DNA of 64,000 nucleotides. Origin: Ruminococcus flavefaciens ND2009. Its GTDB lineage: Bacteria > Bacillota > Clostridia > Oscillospirales > Ruminococcaceae. The notes beneath the pieces were generated by a model. The model saw only the letters and a list, made by a program, of their open reading frames with translations. It did not search any database and was not told the origin of the DNA. The position numbers and the translations under genes are program-made. Location: assembly GCF_000621785.1 (NCBI RefSeq), contig NZ_KK211346.1:263754-327753 (forward strand). The letters are read 5' to 3'. Below, piece after piece: positions 7,961 through 17,851 of the stretch (its first letter is position 1; each line of letters opens with the position of its first letter).

Positions 7961-9112
7961 ATGAATAAAACGGTGTCGATACTCGGCTCCACAGGTTCTA
8001 TCGGAACTCAGTCCCTGGAGGTCTGTGAGAAGCACGGACTGAAGGTGACAGCCCTTGCTGCTCACAGCAGCGTTGAGGCTCTTGAGCAGCAGATAAGGAA
8101 GTTCCGCCCTGCATATGCCTGTATTTTCAACGAGGACAAATACAGCGATCTCAAAAGCAGGGTAAAGGATATGGACGTCAAGCTTCTCACGGGCATGGAG
8201 GGACTCTGTACCCTCGCTTCACTGGAAGAGGCGGATATAATACTCAATTCCGTTGTGGGAATGGTGGGGCTTCTTCCCACATTGACTGCAATCGACGCAG
8301 GCAAGGACATTGCTCTTGCCAACAAGGAGACACTTGTGGCAGGCGGTGAGCTGGTAATGAAGGCTGCTGCCGACAAGGGCGTAAGGATATATCCCGTTGA
8401 CAGTGAGCATTCGGCTATATTCCAGTGCTTGCAGGGCAACAAGCGCTCACAGCTCAGCAAGATTATCCTGACAGCCTCAGGAGGTCCTTTCTTCGGCAGG
8501 AGCTATGAGGAGCTGAAAACAGTCACCAAGGCTCAGGCTCTCCACCATCCAAACTGGGACATGGGGAATAAAATAACCATCGACTCTGCTACACTTATGA
8601 ACAAGGGACTTGAGTTCATCGAGGCAAAGTGGCTCTTTGACCTTACCCCCGAACAGATCGAGATAGTGGTACACCGTCAGAGCGTTGTTCACTCAGCTGT
8701 TGAGTACAACGACTACTCGGTCATCGCTCAGCTGGGAGTTCCCGACATGAAGATACCCATTCAGTACGCTCTGCTTTATCCCGACCGTATGAGCTGTCCA
8801 ACGGGACGTCTCTCGCTGACGGATTATGGCAAGCTTACCTTTGAGAAGCCCGACTACGAAACATTCAAGTGTCTCTCGGCAGCTATCGAAGCCATAAAGC
8901 GGGGCGGAGCATATCCCTGTCTGGTGAATTCCGCCAACGAGGAGGCTGTAAGGGCATTCCTTCACGATGAGACTGAGTTCATCGACATCGGCGAGACAGT
9001 ATCCTCTGTTCTTGAGCATTTTGCCCCCTCGGAGATACACAGCTATGAGGACGTAATGAAGGCAGACAAGGCGGCAAGAGAATATGTAAGGGAGCGCATA
9101 GCCGCAAAATAA
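7961..9112 (+). CDS. dxr: 1-deoxy-D-xylulose 5-phosphate reductoisomerase
   Basis: Second step of the MEP isoprenoid pathway: DXP plus NADPH to MEP. The 383-residue protein has the NADPH loop ILGSTGSIGTQSLEV, the metal-site block YPVDSEHSAIFQCL, TASGGPF, and HPNWDMGNKITIDSATLMNK. With ispG further down this operon it supplies isoprenoid units to UppS. A gap of about 105 nt precedes it; I see no convincing promoter there. Confidence 0.97.
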   Translation: MNKTVSILGSTGSIGTQSLEVCEKHGLKVTALAAHSSVEALEQQIRKFRPAYACIFNEDKYSDLKSRVKDMDVKLLTGMEGLCTLASLEEADIILNSVVGMVGLLPTLTAIDAGKDIALANKETLVAGGELVMKAAADKGVRIYPVDSEHSAIFQCLQGNKRSQLSKIILTASGGPFFGRSYEELKTVTKAQALHHPNWDMGNKITIDSATLMNKGLEFIEAKWLFDLTPEQIEIVVHRQSVVHSAVEYNDYSVIAQLGVPDMKIPIQYALLYPDRMSCPTGRLSLTDYGKLTFEKPDYETFKCLSAAIEAIKRGGAYPCLVNSANEEAVRAFLHDETEFIDIGETVSSVLEHFAPSEIHSYEDVMKADKAAREYVRERIAAK

Positions 9113-9140
9113 GCTCCCGTATAGAGAAAGGAAAAAACAA

Positions 9141-10217
9141 ATGGGCATAGTTATCGCAATACTTATTTTCGGACTTATCGTAACGGTACATGAGTTCGGT
9201 CATTTTATCTGTGCAAAGCTCAGCGGCATAAAGGTGCTGGAGTTCTCCATCGGTATGGGACCCAAGCTCCTCCAGAAGGCAAAGGGCGAGACCAAGTACT
9301 CCCTGAGACTTCTTCCCGTGGGCGGATACTGCGCTATGGAGGGAGAGGACTCCACCAACAACGACCCCAGAAGCTTCCGCAATGCAAAGCTCTGGAAGCG
9401 TATCATAGTTCTTTTTGCGGGAGCAGGCATGAACTTCGTGCTGGGCTTCGTAATGCTCATCATACTTGTAAGCATGATGGACGGCGTCCCCACAACCACT
9501 GTTGAGGACTTCAAGAGAACGATCTCCTCCACCGACGGTACGGTGACCTACTACGCTGAGAGCTACGAAACCGGACTCAGACAGAATGACAAGATCATCT
9601 CAATTGACGGAACAAGGATATACAGCACACTCGACCTCAACTATGTCTTCGACACCTATGATCCCAATACAGGTCACAAGGTAGTTGTAAAGCGTGACGG
9701 AAAGCGCATGACTCTCAACGATGTGGTGTTCAAAAACACCTATGGCGACGGCGGTACAGTTGATTTTGCGGTCATATACAAGGACAAGAATCCCCTGACA
9801 GTCATAAAGGGCTCGGGAGACCTGTTCATGTCAATGACCCATATAGTGGGACTTTCAATAAAGCAGATGTTCTCGGGACAGCTCAAAAAGGACGATGTTT
9901 CGGGACCTGTTGGCGTTGTCTCTGCTATCAGTGAGTCCACCGAGGACTCGGAGAGCTTCCTTGACGCGCTGTTTCAGGTCATATACATGACGGCACTTAT
10001 AACCATAAACGTAGGAATATTCAATCTGCTTCCCATTCCGGGACTTGACGGCGGCAGACTGCTGTTCTGTTTCATAGAGCTGATACGCCGCAAGCCTGTA
10101 AAGCCCGAGCACGAGGGATATGTCCACCTGGCAGGAATGGTGCTCCTCTTCGGAGTAATGATATTCGCAACATACAACGATATAATCAAACTTATAACAG
10201 GAGTAAAGAATGGCTGA
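9141..10217 (+). CDS. rseP: Site-2 intramembrane metalloprotease (RseP family)
   Basis: Membrane zinc protease that cleaves anti-sigma factors or remnant signal peptides within the bilayer. The 358-residue protein has the HEFGH zinc motif in its first membrane helix, a central PDZ domain (about 110-200; GLRQNDKIISIDG), and the second active-site motif NLLPIPGLDGGRL. Final helices run to GMVLLFGVMIFATYNDI. It sits in its usual place after dxr. The window also holds two sigma/membrane-partner pairs, which are possible but unproven substrates. Confidence 0.94.
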   Translation: MGIVIAILIFGLIVTVHEFGHFICAKLSGIKVLEFSIGMGPKLLQKAKGETKYSLRLLPVGGYCAMEGEDSTNNDPRSFRNAKLWKRIIVLFAGAGMNFVLGFVMLIILVSMMDGVPTTTVEDFKRTISSTDGTVTYYAESYETGLRQNDKIISIDGTRIYSTLDLNYVFDTYDPNTGHKVVVKRDGKRMTLNDVVFKNTYGDGGTVDFAVIYKDKNPLTVIKGSGDLFMSMTHIVGLSIKQMFSGQLKKDDVSGPVGVVSAISESTEDSESFLDALFQVIYMTALITINVGIFNLLPIPGLDGGRLLFCFIELIRRKPVKPEHEGYVHLAGMVLLFGVMIFATYNDIIKLITGVKNG

Positions 10218-11124
10218 GATATGTCTTCTCGGAACAGGCGGCATGATGCCCCTGAAGGACAGATTTCTGACTTCGCTCTATGCGGAGTATAACGGAAAAG
10301 CTGTCCTCATAGACTGCGGAGAGGGAACACAGGTCGCCATCGCAAAGCACGGTCTGAAAATGAGCAGGATAGAGCTGATACTCATCACTCACTGCCATGC
10401 CGACCACGTTGCGGGACTTCCGGGACTTCTGCTCTCCATCGGCAACAGCTCAAGAACGGAGCCCCTTACCATAGCTGCTCCAGATAGCTGTGTGCCTGTA
10501 ATTGAAAAGCTGGTGAGCATATGCGGCGGACTGCCATATGAGGTAGAGCTCCGCGGTCTTCCCGAGGACAGACCCTTTGGTTTCCCTGCGGAAATGGTTG
10601 ATCCCATGCTGTCGGTGAGGACGATGCCCCTTTCACATAGGGTAAGCTGTCTTGGGTACACGCTGCTTTTAAAGAAGAAGCCGCCCTTCCTGCCCAACAA
10701 TGCAAAGGCGATAGGAGTGCCTGTAGAGCTGTGGAAGCATCTCCACAGCGGCGAGACCGTTGTCCTTGATGACGGCACGAGAGTACCTCCCGAGGCTGTA
10801 ACCGGACCCAAACCGCTGCCAATGAAGATAACCTATACTACCGACAGTCTCCCTCTTGAGGATATTTCCGAGTTTGCTCAGGGAGCGGATCTGTTTATCT
10901 GTGAGGGTATGTACGGGCTTCCCGAGAAGAAGGCTTCCATGAATGAAAAGCACCATATGCTCATGCAGGACGCCTGTGATCTGGCTGCGGAGGCGAAGGC
11001 GAAACGGCTGTGGCTCACACATTACAGCCCTGCCGAGAAAGACCCTGCTGTCTATGCCGAGGAGCTTCGCAGGATATTCCCCGAAGCTGTTATCTCTGCG
11101 GACGGTGAAAAAATAACTCTTTAA
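10210..11124 (+). CDS. rnz: Ribonuclease Z
   Basis: Metallo-beta-lactamase-fold endonuclease that trims 3' ends of tRNA precursors lacking an encoded CCA. The 304-residue length fits the short bacterial form. Motif II is ILITHCHADHVAGLPGLL (HxHxDH), with GTGGM near the start, CGEGTQ, TYTTDS and a late WLTHYSP. It overlaps the end of rseP by 8 nt, so it is translationally coupled. An rnz gene here, between rseP and ispG, is not the usual order. Both tRNA-Ser genes in this window lack CCA, matching the enzyme's substrate type. Confidence 0.93.
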   Translation: MAEICLLGTGGMMPLKDRFLTSLYAEYNGKAVLIDCGEGTQVAIAKHGLKMSRIELILITHCHADHVAGLPGLLLSIGNSSRTEPLTIAAPDSCVPVIEKLVSICGGLPYEVELRGLPEDRPFGFPAEMVDPMLSVRTMPLSHRVSCLGYTLLLKKKPPFLPNNAKAIGVPVELWKHLHSGETVVLDDGTRVPPEAVTGPKPLPMKITYTTDSLPLEDISEFAQGADLFICEGMYGLPEKKASMNEKHHMLMQDACDLAAEAKAKRLWLTHYSPAEKDPAVYAEELRRIFPEAVISADGEKITL

Positions 11125-11136
11125 ATGGAGGATATT

Positions 11137-12174
11137 ATGAGAAATGTCAGACCTGTAAAGGTAGGGGACTGCGTCCTCGACGGAAAACATATATACATAC
11201 AGTCAATGCTGAATATGCGCTCGGACGATATCGAGGGCAGCGTCAGACAGGCTGTTGAGCTTGAAAAGGCAGGCTGCGAGATAATCCGTGCAGCCATACC
11301 GAATATGGAGGCTGTAAAGCTTATCCCCGCTATCAAGGAGGCTGTTAAGATTCCTCTTGTTGCGGATATACACTTTGACTACAAGCTTGCCATAGAGTCC
11401 GCAGCTGCGGGCGTTGACAAGATAAGGATAAACCCGGGAAACATCGGAGGCATGGACAGGGTAAAGGCTGTTGTTGATGCCTGCCGCGCAAGACAGCTTC
11501 CTATCCGTATCGGCGTGAACTCAGGCTCTCTGGAAAAGGAGCTCCTTGCAAAATACGGGTCACCCACTCCCGAAGCCCTTGTGGAGAGCGCTCTTAACCA
11601 TGCGGCTATGCTGGAGCATTTTGACTTCAATGACATAGTTATCTCCATAAAGTCCTCGGACGTTAACAGAATGATCGCTTCATACCGCCTTGCTGCGGAG
11701 AAATGTAATTATCCGCTGCACCTTGGAGTTACCGAGGCAGGTACCGAACGTATGGGACTTATAAAGTCCGCTATCGGTATCGGCTCGCTGCTCTGCGACG
11801 GAATAGGCGAGACCATACGAGTTTCTCTTACCGATGATCCTATCAGGGAGATAGCTGCCGCAAAGGATATACTGAAAAGTATCGGTAAAAGAGGCGGCGT
11901 AAGGATAGTTTCATGTCCCACCTGCGGAAGGACCCGTATCGACCTTGTCAAGGCAGCAAAAATGGTGGAGGAAGCAGTAAAGGACATGGAAAAGGACATC
12001 ACTGTGGCTGTCATGGGCTGTATCGTCAACGGTCCCGGAGAAGCCCGCGAAGCTGATGTAGGTATCGCAGGCGGCGACGGCTGCGCTATCATTTTCCGCA
12101 AGGACGGCACTCAGCGCAAGATAAAGGAGCAGGACATAGTTCCCGAGCTTCTTGCTGAGGTCGATAAGCTGTAA
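11137..12174 (+). CDS. ispG: 4-hydroxy-3-methylbut-2-enyl-diphosphate synthase
   Basis: [4Fe-4S] enzyme converting MEcPP to HMBPP, the next-to-last MEP pathway step. The 345-residue protein has the TIM-barrel part (ADIHFDYKLA, INPGNIGG, IRIGVNSGSL) and the C-terminal iron-sulfur part with VSCPTCGRT and GCIVNGPGEA. I choose the ATG at 11137 because GGAGG precedes it by 5 nt; an in-frame ATG at 11125 lacks a separate site. It directly follows rnz. Many relatives have proS before polC; it is absent here. Confidence 0.95.
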   Translation: MRNVRPVKVGDCVLDGKHIYIQSMLNMRSDDIEGSVRQAVELEKAGCEIIRAAIPNMEAVKLIPAIKEAVKIPLVADIHFDYKLAIESAAAGVDKIRINPGNIGGMDRVKAVVDACRARQLPIRIGVNSGSLEKELLAKYGSPTPEALVESALNHAAMLEHFDFNDIVISIKSSDVNRMIASYRLAAEKCNYPLHLGVTEAGTERMGLIKSAIGIGSLLCDGIGETIRVSLTDDPIREIAAAKDILKSIGKRGGVRIVSCPTCGRTRIDLVKAAKMVEEAVKDMEKDITVAVMGCIVNGPGEAREADVGIAGGDGCAIIFRKDGTQRKIKEQDIVPELLAEVDKL

Positions 12175-12245
12175 GTCCTGCGGCGTTTGGAAAATACAAA
12201 TTTTTGAGCATGGTATTTTAGCCATGTATTACAGGGAGTTTTAAG

Positions 12246-15200
12246 ATGCAGGTAAAAATATCCGATTTTCTCAAGGAATATACCTCGGATTTGCCCGAGA
12301 CAGTGCTGAGCGGTGAGATATTCAAGCTCACCTATACGGAAAACCTTGAAAGCATACGCTTTCATGCCCTTTTTCCGCAGCTTGTGCCCAGCGATGATAT
12401 ATTTGCTTTTGAAAAGGCTGTGGAAGCAGCTATTAAAGTGGAGCAGGTGAGACTTGCCTGCCGATATCCCTCTGAGAAGTTCGGTATGGACTGTTACGGC
12501 GAGCTCATAAAGCTGCTCAAGCGTGATATACCTGTAGTGAACGGTTTTCTCGATGATGCTGAGGTACAGCTCAGCAACGGGGAGCTGCGCATTAAGATAG
12601 TTCACGGCGGAAGGGAGATACTGGAGAAATACTATTTCTGCCAGAATTTCTCAAGAATGATATACAATCAGTTCGGTATACGCATAAAGGTGGTTCTCGA
12701 CGGCGAAAGCTCCGTAAGCGAGGAGCAGTTCGACGAGATGATAGAGCGTCTTGAGGCAGATATGCCCGACTACAGCGATCAGCTTGTTCCCGATAAGACT
12801 GCCGAGGAGATAAGGGCAGAGGAAATGAAGTCCGTCATTCCGACTGCCACCATAGATGTGACTGCATTGAACAAGGACTTTGACGCAGAGTCTGCTGAGA
12901 TAGTCAAAGGCAGAGCGATACGCGAAAAGCCTATCCCGATATGCGAGGCGGTACAGCGCCTTGGCGAGAAGGTAGTAGTGGTCGGAGATGTCTTCGCCTC
13001 CGAATTCAAGGAGATAAGGGGCGAAAAGACAGTTGTCACCTTTGACGTCACCGATTACAGCGGATCATTGAAGCTGAAGATATTCGCCAAGAACGAGGAA
13101 GTTGAGGAGCTGAAGCTCAGTTCCATAAAGAGCGGTGCCACGCTTCTTGTGTCGGGCAAGCTGGACTACGATTCCTATGCCCGTGATATTGTTATCACTG
13201 TAAACTCCCTCATCAAGGTAAAGCGTATACCCAAGACCGATAATTATCCCGAGAAGCGTGTTGAACTTCACTGCCACAGCAATATGTCCGCAATGGACGC
13301 TGTCACAGACCCTGTCAAGCTCATTAACAGGGCTGCGGAGTGGGGACATCCTGCCATGGCGATAACCGACCACGGCTGTGTACAGGCGTTCCCCGACTGT
13401 ATGTACAATATGCCCAAGAACTTCAAGGTCATCTACGGCATGGAGGCTTATGTCGTAAACGATATTGAGCGTGAAATGGTCATCTACGGCGATGATGACA
13501 GAAGTTTTGACGACGAGATCATCATATTCGACGTTGAGACCACCGGTCTCAGCTTCCGAAACGACAGGCTCACCGAGATCGGTGCTGTAAAGCTGAAAAA
13601 TCTTCAGGTGGTGGACAGCTTCAATTCCAAGGTGAACCCGGGCTTCCATATCCCCGAGAGGATAACCGAGCTCACGGGTATCAGCGATGCTGATGTGGCA
13701 AACGCTCCCGATGAGGCAGAGGCGCTCCGTATGTTCATGGAGTTCTGCGGAGACAAGCCCGTGCTTGTTGCCCATAACGCCCGTTACGACACCAACATGA
13801 TAAATCAGGTGAAGAAGCGTCAGGGCATCGACTTTGATTACACCTGGATAGATACTCTCGTAATGTGCCAGTCCATGCTTCCCGAAATGGGACGTCACAG
13901 GCTGAATATGGTGGCAAAACAGCTGAAGCTGGGCAAGTTCGACCACCACCGTGCCTCAGATGACGCTCTCATGCTTGCAAAGATATACATCGAGCTTGTA
14001 GGCAGACTCAAGAGCGAGAGAAGCTTTTCAACACTCCAGCAGCTCAATGTACTTGTGGGGGAGATAGAGACCAAGAAGCTGAAAAGCTACCACCACATCA
14101 TACTTGTCCGCAATCAGGCAGGACTGAAAAATCTATACAGACTGGTATCACTCAGTAACCTTGAGTACTTCTATAAAAAGCCACTTATCCCCAAGTCCAA
14201 GCTCATTGAGCACCGCGAGGGACTCATCTACGGAAGCGCCTGCGAGGCAGGAGAGCTGTTCCAGGCTATGCTGGAAATGCGTGACCAGGACTATATTGAC
14301 AACCTTGCCAGGTTCTATGACTATCTTGAGATACAGCCCATAGGCAACAATGAGTTTATGGTCCGTGACGGCGTGGCAAGAGACGACGATGAGCTCCGCG
14401 ATTTCAACCGCTATATCGTTGAAATGGGTGACAGACTTGGCATTCCCACCTGTGCTACCTGTGATGTCCACTTTCTTGACCCTAAGGACGCGATCTACCG
14501 TAAGATAATCCTTGCCAGCATGGGCTTCAAGGACGCAGAGGAGCAGGCTCCGCTGTATCTGAGAACTACCGAGGAAATGCTGGCTGAGTTCGAGTATCTG
14601 GGCGAGGACAAGGCGAAAGAGGTGGTCATAACCAATACCAATGCCATTGCCGACCAGATTGAAATGGTCAGACCTATCCCCAAGGGTACCTTCACTCCCA
14701 CCATCGAGGGTGCGGAGGAGGAGCTTGTCAAGATAACACACGACAAGGCTCATGAGATATATGGCGACCCGCTTCCCGAGCTGGTAGATAAACGTCTCGA
14801 CAGAGAGCTTTCATCAATCATCAAGCACGGATTTTCCGTACTTTATATCATCGCTCAGAAGCTTGTTTGGAACTCCGTTGAAAATGGCTATCTGGTAGGC
14901 TCAAGAGGTTCAGTCGGTTCCTCATTCGTTGCCTCTATGGCGGGTATCTCGGAGGTAAATCCGCTCCCGCCCCACTATGTATGCCCCAACTGCAAGCATA
15001 GTGAGTTCCTGCTGGACGGTGTATACGGCTCGGGCTTTGACCTGCCTCCGAAAAAGTGTCCCGACTGCGGAAAGGACATGAACCGAGACGGTCATGACAT
15101 CCCATTCGAGACCTTCCTTGGCTTTGACGGCGACAAGGCTCCTGATATAGACCTTAACTTCTCTGATGAGTACCAGTTCTGGGCTCACAGATATACGGAG

Positions 15201-16571
15201 AAACTCTTCGGAAAGGCAAACGTTTTCAAGGCAGGAACTATATCCGTAGTTGCGGAAAAGACCGCATACGGCTATGTAAAGAAGTACTGCGAGGAAAACA
15301 GCATAACTCTCAACAACGCAGAGCTGAGCCGACTTGCTATCGGCTGTACCGGTATCAAGAGGACCACGGGTCAGCACCCCGGAGGAATGGTCGTTGTTCC
15401 GTCGGATTATGACGTTTACGACTTCACTCCCGTTCAGCACCCAGCTGATACCGCTGACTCTGAGATAATCACCACTCACTTTACATTCAATTCCCTCCAT
15501 GATACTATCCTCAAGCTTGACGAGCTGGGCCACGTTGTTCCTACTCTTTACAAGCACCTTGAGGATCTGACGGGAATTAAGATAAAGGACGTCCCCACAT
15601 CGGATCCCGATGTTATCCGTATGTGTACAAACTGCGACGTTCTGGGAGTTACTCCGGAGGACATCTACTGCAAGACGGGAAGTCTCGGAATACCCGAAAT
15701 GGGTACGGGCTTCACCATACAGATGCTTCTTGACGCAAAGCCCACCAAGTTCAGCGACTTCCTCCAGATCTCGGGACTTTCACACGGTACCGATGTTTGG
15801 CTGGGCAACGCAAAGGACCTCATTGACAACGGAGTATGTACTATTTCCGACGTTATCGGAACCCGTGACTCCATCATGACCTACCTTTTATATAAGGGAG
15901 TAGAGCCCAAAATGGCGTTCCAGATAATGGAGTGGACCCGTAAGGGCAAGGCTCCCAAGCAGTTCACACCGGAGATAATCCAGATGCTCCGCGACCATAA
16001 CGTACCCGAGTGGTACATCGAGAGCTGTCTGAAGATAAAGTATATGTTCCCCAAGGCTCACGCGGCGGCTTACGTTATCGCAGCCATAAAGCTGGGCTGG
16101 TTCAAGCTGCATATGCCGCTGGAATACTACGCCACATACTTCTCGGTAAGAGGCGAGGACTTCGATGCAGAGCTTGCTGTAAAGGGCAGGGCTGCGGTCC
16201 GTGCAAGGATAGAGGAGATAAAGGCGCTTGGCAACGACAGATCCAACAAGGAAAGCGCTCTGTACGATATTCTGCTCATCACTAATGAGATGATGTCCAG
16301 AGGTTATGAGTTCCTGCCCATTGACCTTTTCAAGTCTCATGCTACGGACTATCTTGTTGAGGACGGCAAGCTGAGGATACCATTCTCGGCAATGAGCGGC
16401 GTCGGCGACAACGCTGCAAAGGGCATTTACGAGGCAGTCCAGAAGGGCGGTTTCATGTCTATTGAGGAGTTCCAGAGTGAGAGCGGAGCGTCAAAAACAA
16501 CAATAGATATGTTGAAAACTATAGGAGCATTTGGCGATTTGCCAGAATCTACTCAGATGTCCTTCTTTTAA
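12246..16571 (+). CDS. polC: DNA polymerase III PolC-type, alpha subunit with built-in proofreading exonuclease
   Basis: Replicative polymerase of low-GC Gram-positive bacteria. The 1,441-residue protein has the PolC domain order: N-terminal region, OB fold (about 240-325), PHP domain start (VELHCHSNMSAMDAV), an inserted DEDDh exonuclease (about 420-590; IIFDVETTGLS), then the rest of PHP and the polymerase core. A four-Cys zinc site lies at CPNCKH and CPDCGKDM, the catalytic Asp pair in DKAPDIDLNFS (about residue 964), and RTTGQHPGGM further on. It is full length and ends the housekeeping operon; the next promoter begins immediately after its stop. Confidence 0.97.
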   Translation: MQVKISDFLKEYTSDLPETVLSGEIFKLTYTENLESIRFHALFPQLVPSDDIFAFEKAVEAAIKVEQVRLACRYPSEKFGMDCYGELIKLLKRDIPVVNGFLDDAEVQLSNGELRIKIVHGGREILEKYYFCQNFSRMIYNQFGIRIKVVLDGESSVSEEQFDEMIERLEADMPDYSDQLVPDKTAEEIRAEEMKSVIPTATIDVTALNKDFDAESAEIVKGRAIREKPIPICEAVQRLGEKVVVVGDVFASEFKEIRGEKTVVTFDVTDYSGSLKLKIFAKNEEVEELKLSSIKSGATLLVSGKLDYDSYARDIVITVNSLIKVKRIPKTDNYPEKRVELHCHSNMSAMDAVTDPVKLINRAAEWGHPAMAITDHGCVQAFPDCMYNMPKNFKVIYGMEAYVVNDIEREMVIYGDDDRSFDDEIIIFDVETTGLSFRNDRLTEIGAVKLKNLQVVDSFNSKVNPGFHIPERITELTGISDADVANAPDEAEALRMFMEFCGDKPVLVAHNARYDTNMINQVKKRQGIDFDYTWIDTLVMCQSMLPEMGRHRLNMVAKQLKLGKFDHHRASDDALMLAKIYIELVGRLKSERSFSTLQQLNVLVGEIETKKLKSYHHIILVRNQAGLKNLYRLVSLSNLEYFYKKPLIPKSKLIEHREGLIYGSACEAGELFQAMLEMRDQDYIDNLARFYDYLEIQPIGNNEFMVRDGVARDDDELRDFNRYIVEMGDRLGIPTCATCDVHFLDPKDAIYRKIILASMGFKDAEEQAPLYLRTTEEMLAEFEYLGEDKAKEVVITNTNAIADQIEMVRPIPKGTFTPTIEGAEEELVKITHDKAHEIYGDPLPELVDKRLDRELSSIIKHGFSVLYIIAQKLVWNSVENGYLVGSRGSVGSSFVASMAGISEVNPLPPHYVCPNCKHSEFLLDGVYGSGFDLPPKKCPDCGKDMNRDGHDIPFETFLGFDGDKAPDIDLNFSDEYQFWAHRYTEKLFGKANVFKAGTISVVAEKTAYGYVKKYCEENSITLNNAELSRLAIGCTGIKRTTGQHPGGMVVVPSDYDVYDFTPVQHPADTADSEIITTHFTFNSLHDTILKLDELGHVVPTLYKHLEDLTGIKIKDVPTSDPDVIRMCTNCDVLGVTPEDIYCKTGSLGIPEMGTGFTIQMLLDAKPTKFSDFLQISGLSHGTDVWLGNAKDLIDNGVCTISDVIGTRDSIMTYLLYKGVEPKMAFQIMEWTRKGKAPKQFTPEIIQMLRDHNVPEWYIESCLKIKYMFPKAHAAAYVIAAIKLGWFKLHMPLEYYATYFSVRGEDFDAELAVKGRAAVRARIEEIKALGNDRSNKESALYDILLITNEMMSRGYEFLPIDLFKSHATDYLVEDGKLRIPFSAMSGVGDNAAKGIYEAVQKGGFMSIEEFQSESGASKTTIDMLKTIGAFGDLPESTQMSFF

Positions 16572-16572
16572 C

Positions 16573-16601
16573 TTGACTTTCTTTTAGTAATATGTTATCA
16601 T
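16573..16601 (+). promoter_or_regulatory. Putative promoter of the histidine operon
   Basis: TTGACT (16573-16578), 17 bp, TATCAT (16596-16601), directly after the polC stop. The -10 lies inside an 8-bp tandem repeat. The leader is only about 45-50 nt, so there is no room for a T-box. Confidence 0.55.
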
Positions 16602-16623
16602 GTTATCATGTTATCATGTTAGC
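16592..16623 (+). repeat. 8-bp tandem repeat overlapping the his promoter
   Basis: ATGTTATC occurs three times in tandem, followed by a fourth copy with one change (ATGTTAGC). Two consecutive copies contribute the -10 hexamer, and the others lie just downstream of it. Confidence 0.8.
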
Positions 16624-16654
16624 AGACTAAAGTGATAATACCCAGGAGGTAAAT

Positions 16655-17851
16655 ATGAAGAATTACGACCTTATCACTCCCGAGGGCACAAAGGACCTGC
16701 TCTTCGGAGAGTGCATAGTAAGACGAAATATAGAGAGCTCGCTCATGGGGCTCTTCAGAAGCAGGGGATACAGCGAGACCATTACTCCAGGTCTTGAGTT
16801 TTACGATGTATTCAACCTGAATTCAAGCTATTTCCCGCAGGAGAACCTTTACAAGCTCACCGACAGCAAGGGAAGGCTCCTTGTTATGCGTCCTGACAAC
16901 ACAATGCCTATCGCAAGAATAGTTGCGACACGTCTGAGAGACGCAGACCTGCCTCTGAAGCTGTGCTATGCTCAGGCAGTTTACACCACAGAGCCTTCAC
17001 TGAAGGGCAGAAGCGACGAGGTAGTCCAGACAGGAATCGAGCTTATCGGTTCACAGCTGAAAATGGCTGACCTTGAGGTGATCTCCACAGCAGTTGACTC
17101 CCTCAGCTCATTCGGCATGGAGTTTTCTCTTGAGCTTGGACATATCGGTATTTTCAAGGAGCTTGTGGGCAAGCTTGAAGCCTCCGACAAGGATAAGGAA
17201 GCCATCAGAAAGCTTATCGAGAATAAGAATTTCCCTGCTCTCAACGATCTGCTTGACAGCTTCGGAAATTCTCCTGTTACCACTGCACTCAAGAAGCTTC
17301 CCGCACTCTTCGGCGGCGAGGAGGTATTCGAGAAGGCTGAGGAGCTTATGCCCGATGAGAATATCAAGCGTATCCTTGATGAACTCAGAGAGGTATACTC
17401 AGATGCTTCCGAGCTCTGCGGCGGCGACGGCTCAATAACCGTTGATCTTGGACTGGTAAACAAGACCGATTACTATACAGGTCTTATCATAAAGGGTTAT
17501 TTACAGGGCCATGGAGAGGAAGTTCTCTCAGGCGGAAGATATGACAGACTCATTTCAGAGTTCGGATATGACGTTCCCGCTATCGGCTTTGCTGTAAATA
17601 TCAACGCAGTTGCAAAGCTTATGGAGAAGAGCGACGTTCTCCCCGCAGAGCCCAAGGCTGACGTTATCGTATATGCCGAGGATGGCTGCGAGGTAGCTGC
17701 ACTGAAGGCTGCCAAGGAGCTCCGTGAGCAGGGACTCATCGTTGAGAACGCTCTCTTTGACGACCTTGAGAGCGTCCGCGAGTACGCTATGGAGAAGAAA
17801 ATTTCCAAGGTCGTTGTTATCGACGGAGAAAGCAAGGAGGTCAATATATGA
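16655..17851 (+). CDS. hisZ: ATP phosphoribosyltransferase regulatory subunit
   Basis: A histidyl-tRNA synthetase-like protein without aminoacylation activity that forms the active hetero-octamer with short HisG and carries histidine feedback. The 398-residue protein has a class II synthetase-like core: LITPEGTKDLLF, RPDNTMPIARIVATR, YTTEPSLKGRSDEVVQTGIE, and the motif 3-like LSGGRYDRLISEFG. The stand-alone C-terminal anticodon domain is reduced (PKADVIVYAED onward). It is the first gene of the operon and overlaps hisG by 4 nt, so the two subunits are made together. The pairing with a 209-residue HisG supports HisZ rather than HisS. Confidence 0.93.
   Translation: MKNYDLITPEGTKDLLFGECIVRRNIESSLMGLFRSRGYSETITPGLEFYDVFNLNSSYFPQENLYKLTDSKGRLLVMRPDNTMPIARIVATRLRDADLPLKLCYAQAVYTTEPSLKGRSDEVVQTGIELIGSQLKMADLEVISTAVDSLSSFGMEFSLELGHIGIFKELVGKLEASDKDKEAIRKLIENKNFPALNDLLDSFGNSPVTTALKKLPALFGGEEVFEKAEELMPDENIKRILDELREVYSDASELCGGDGSITVDLGLVNKTDYYTGLIIKGYLQGHGEEVLSGGRYDRLISEFGYDVPAIGFAVNINAVAKLMEKSDVLPAEPKADVIVYAEDGCEVAALKAAKELREQGLIVENALFDDLESVREYAMEKKISKVVVIDGESKEVNI

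Noticed and set aside
13065-13949. A 294-codon minus-strand frame inside polC
   Set aside because: No ribosome site or family resemblance, and it lies opposite the conserved PHP and exonuclease domains.
16572-16654. T-box or histidine attenuator before hisZ
   Set aside because: The leader is too short for a T-box, no specifier stem or His-codon-rich leader peptide is visible.
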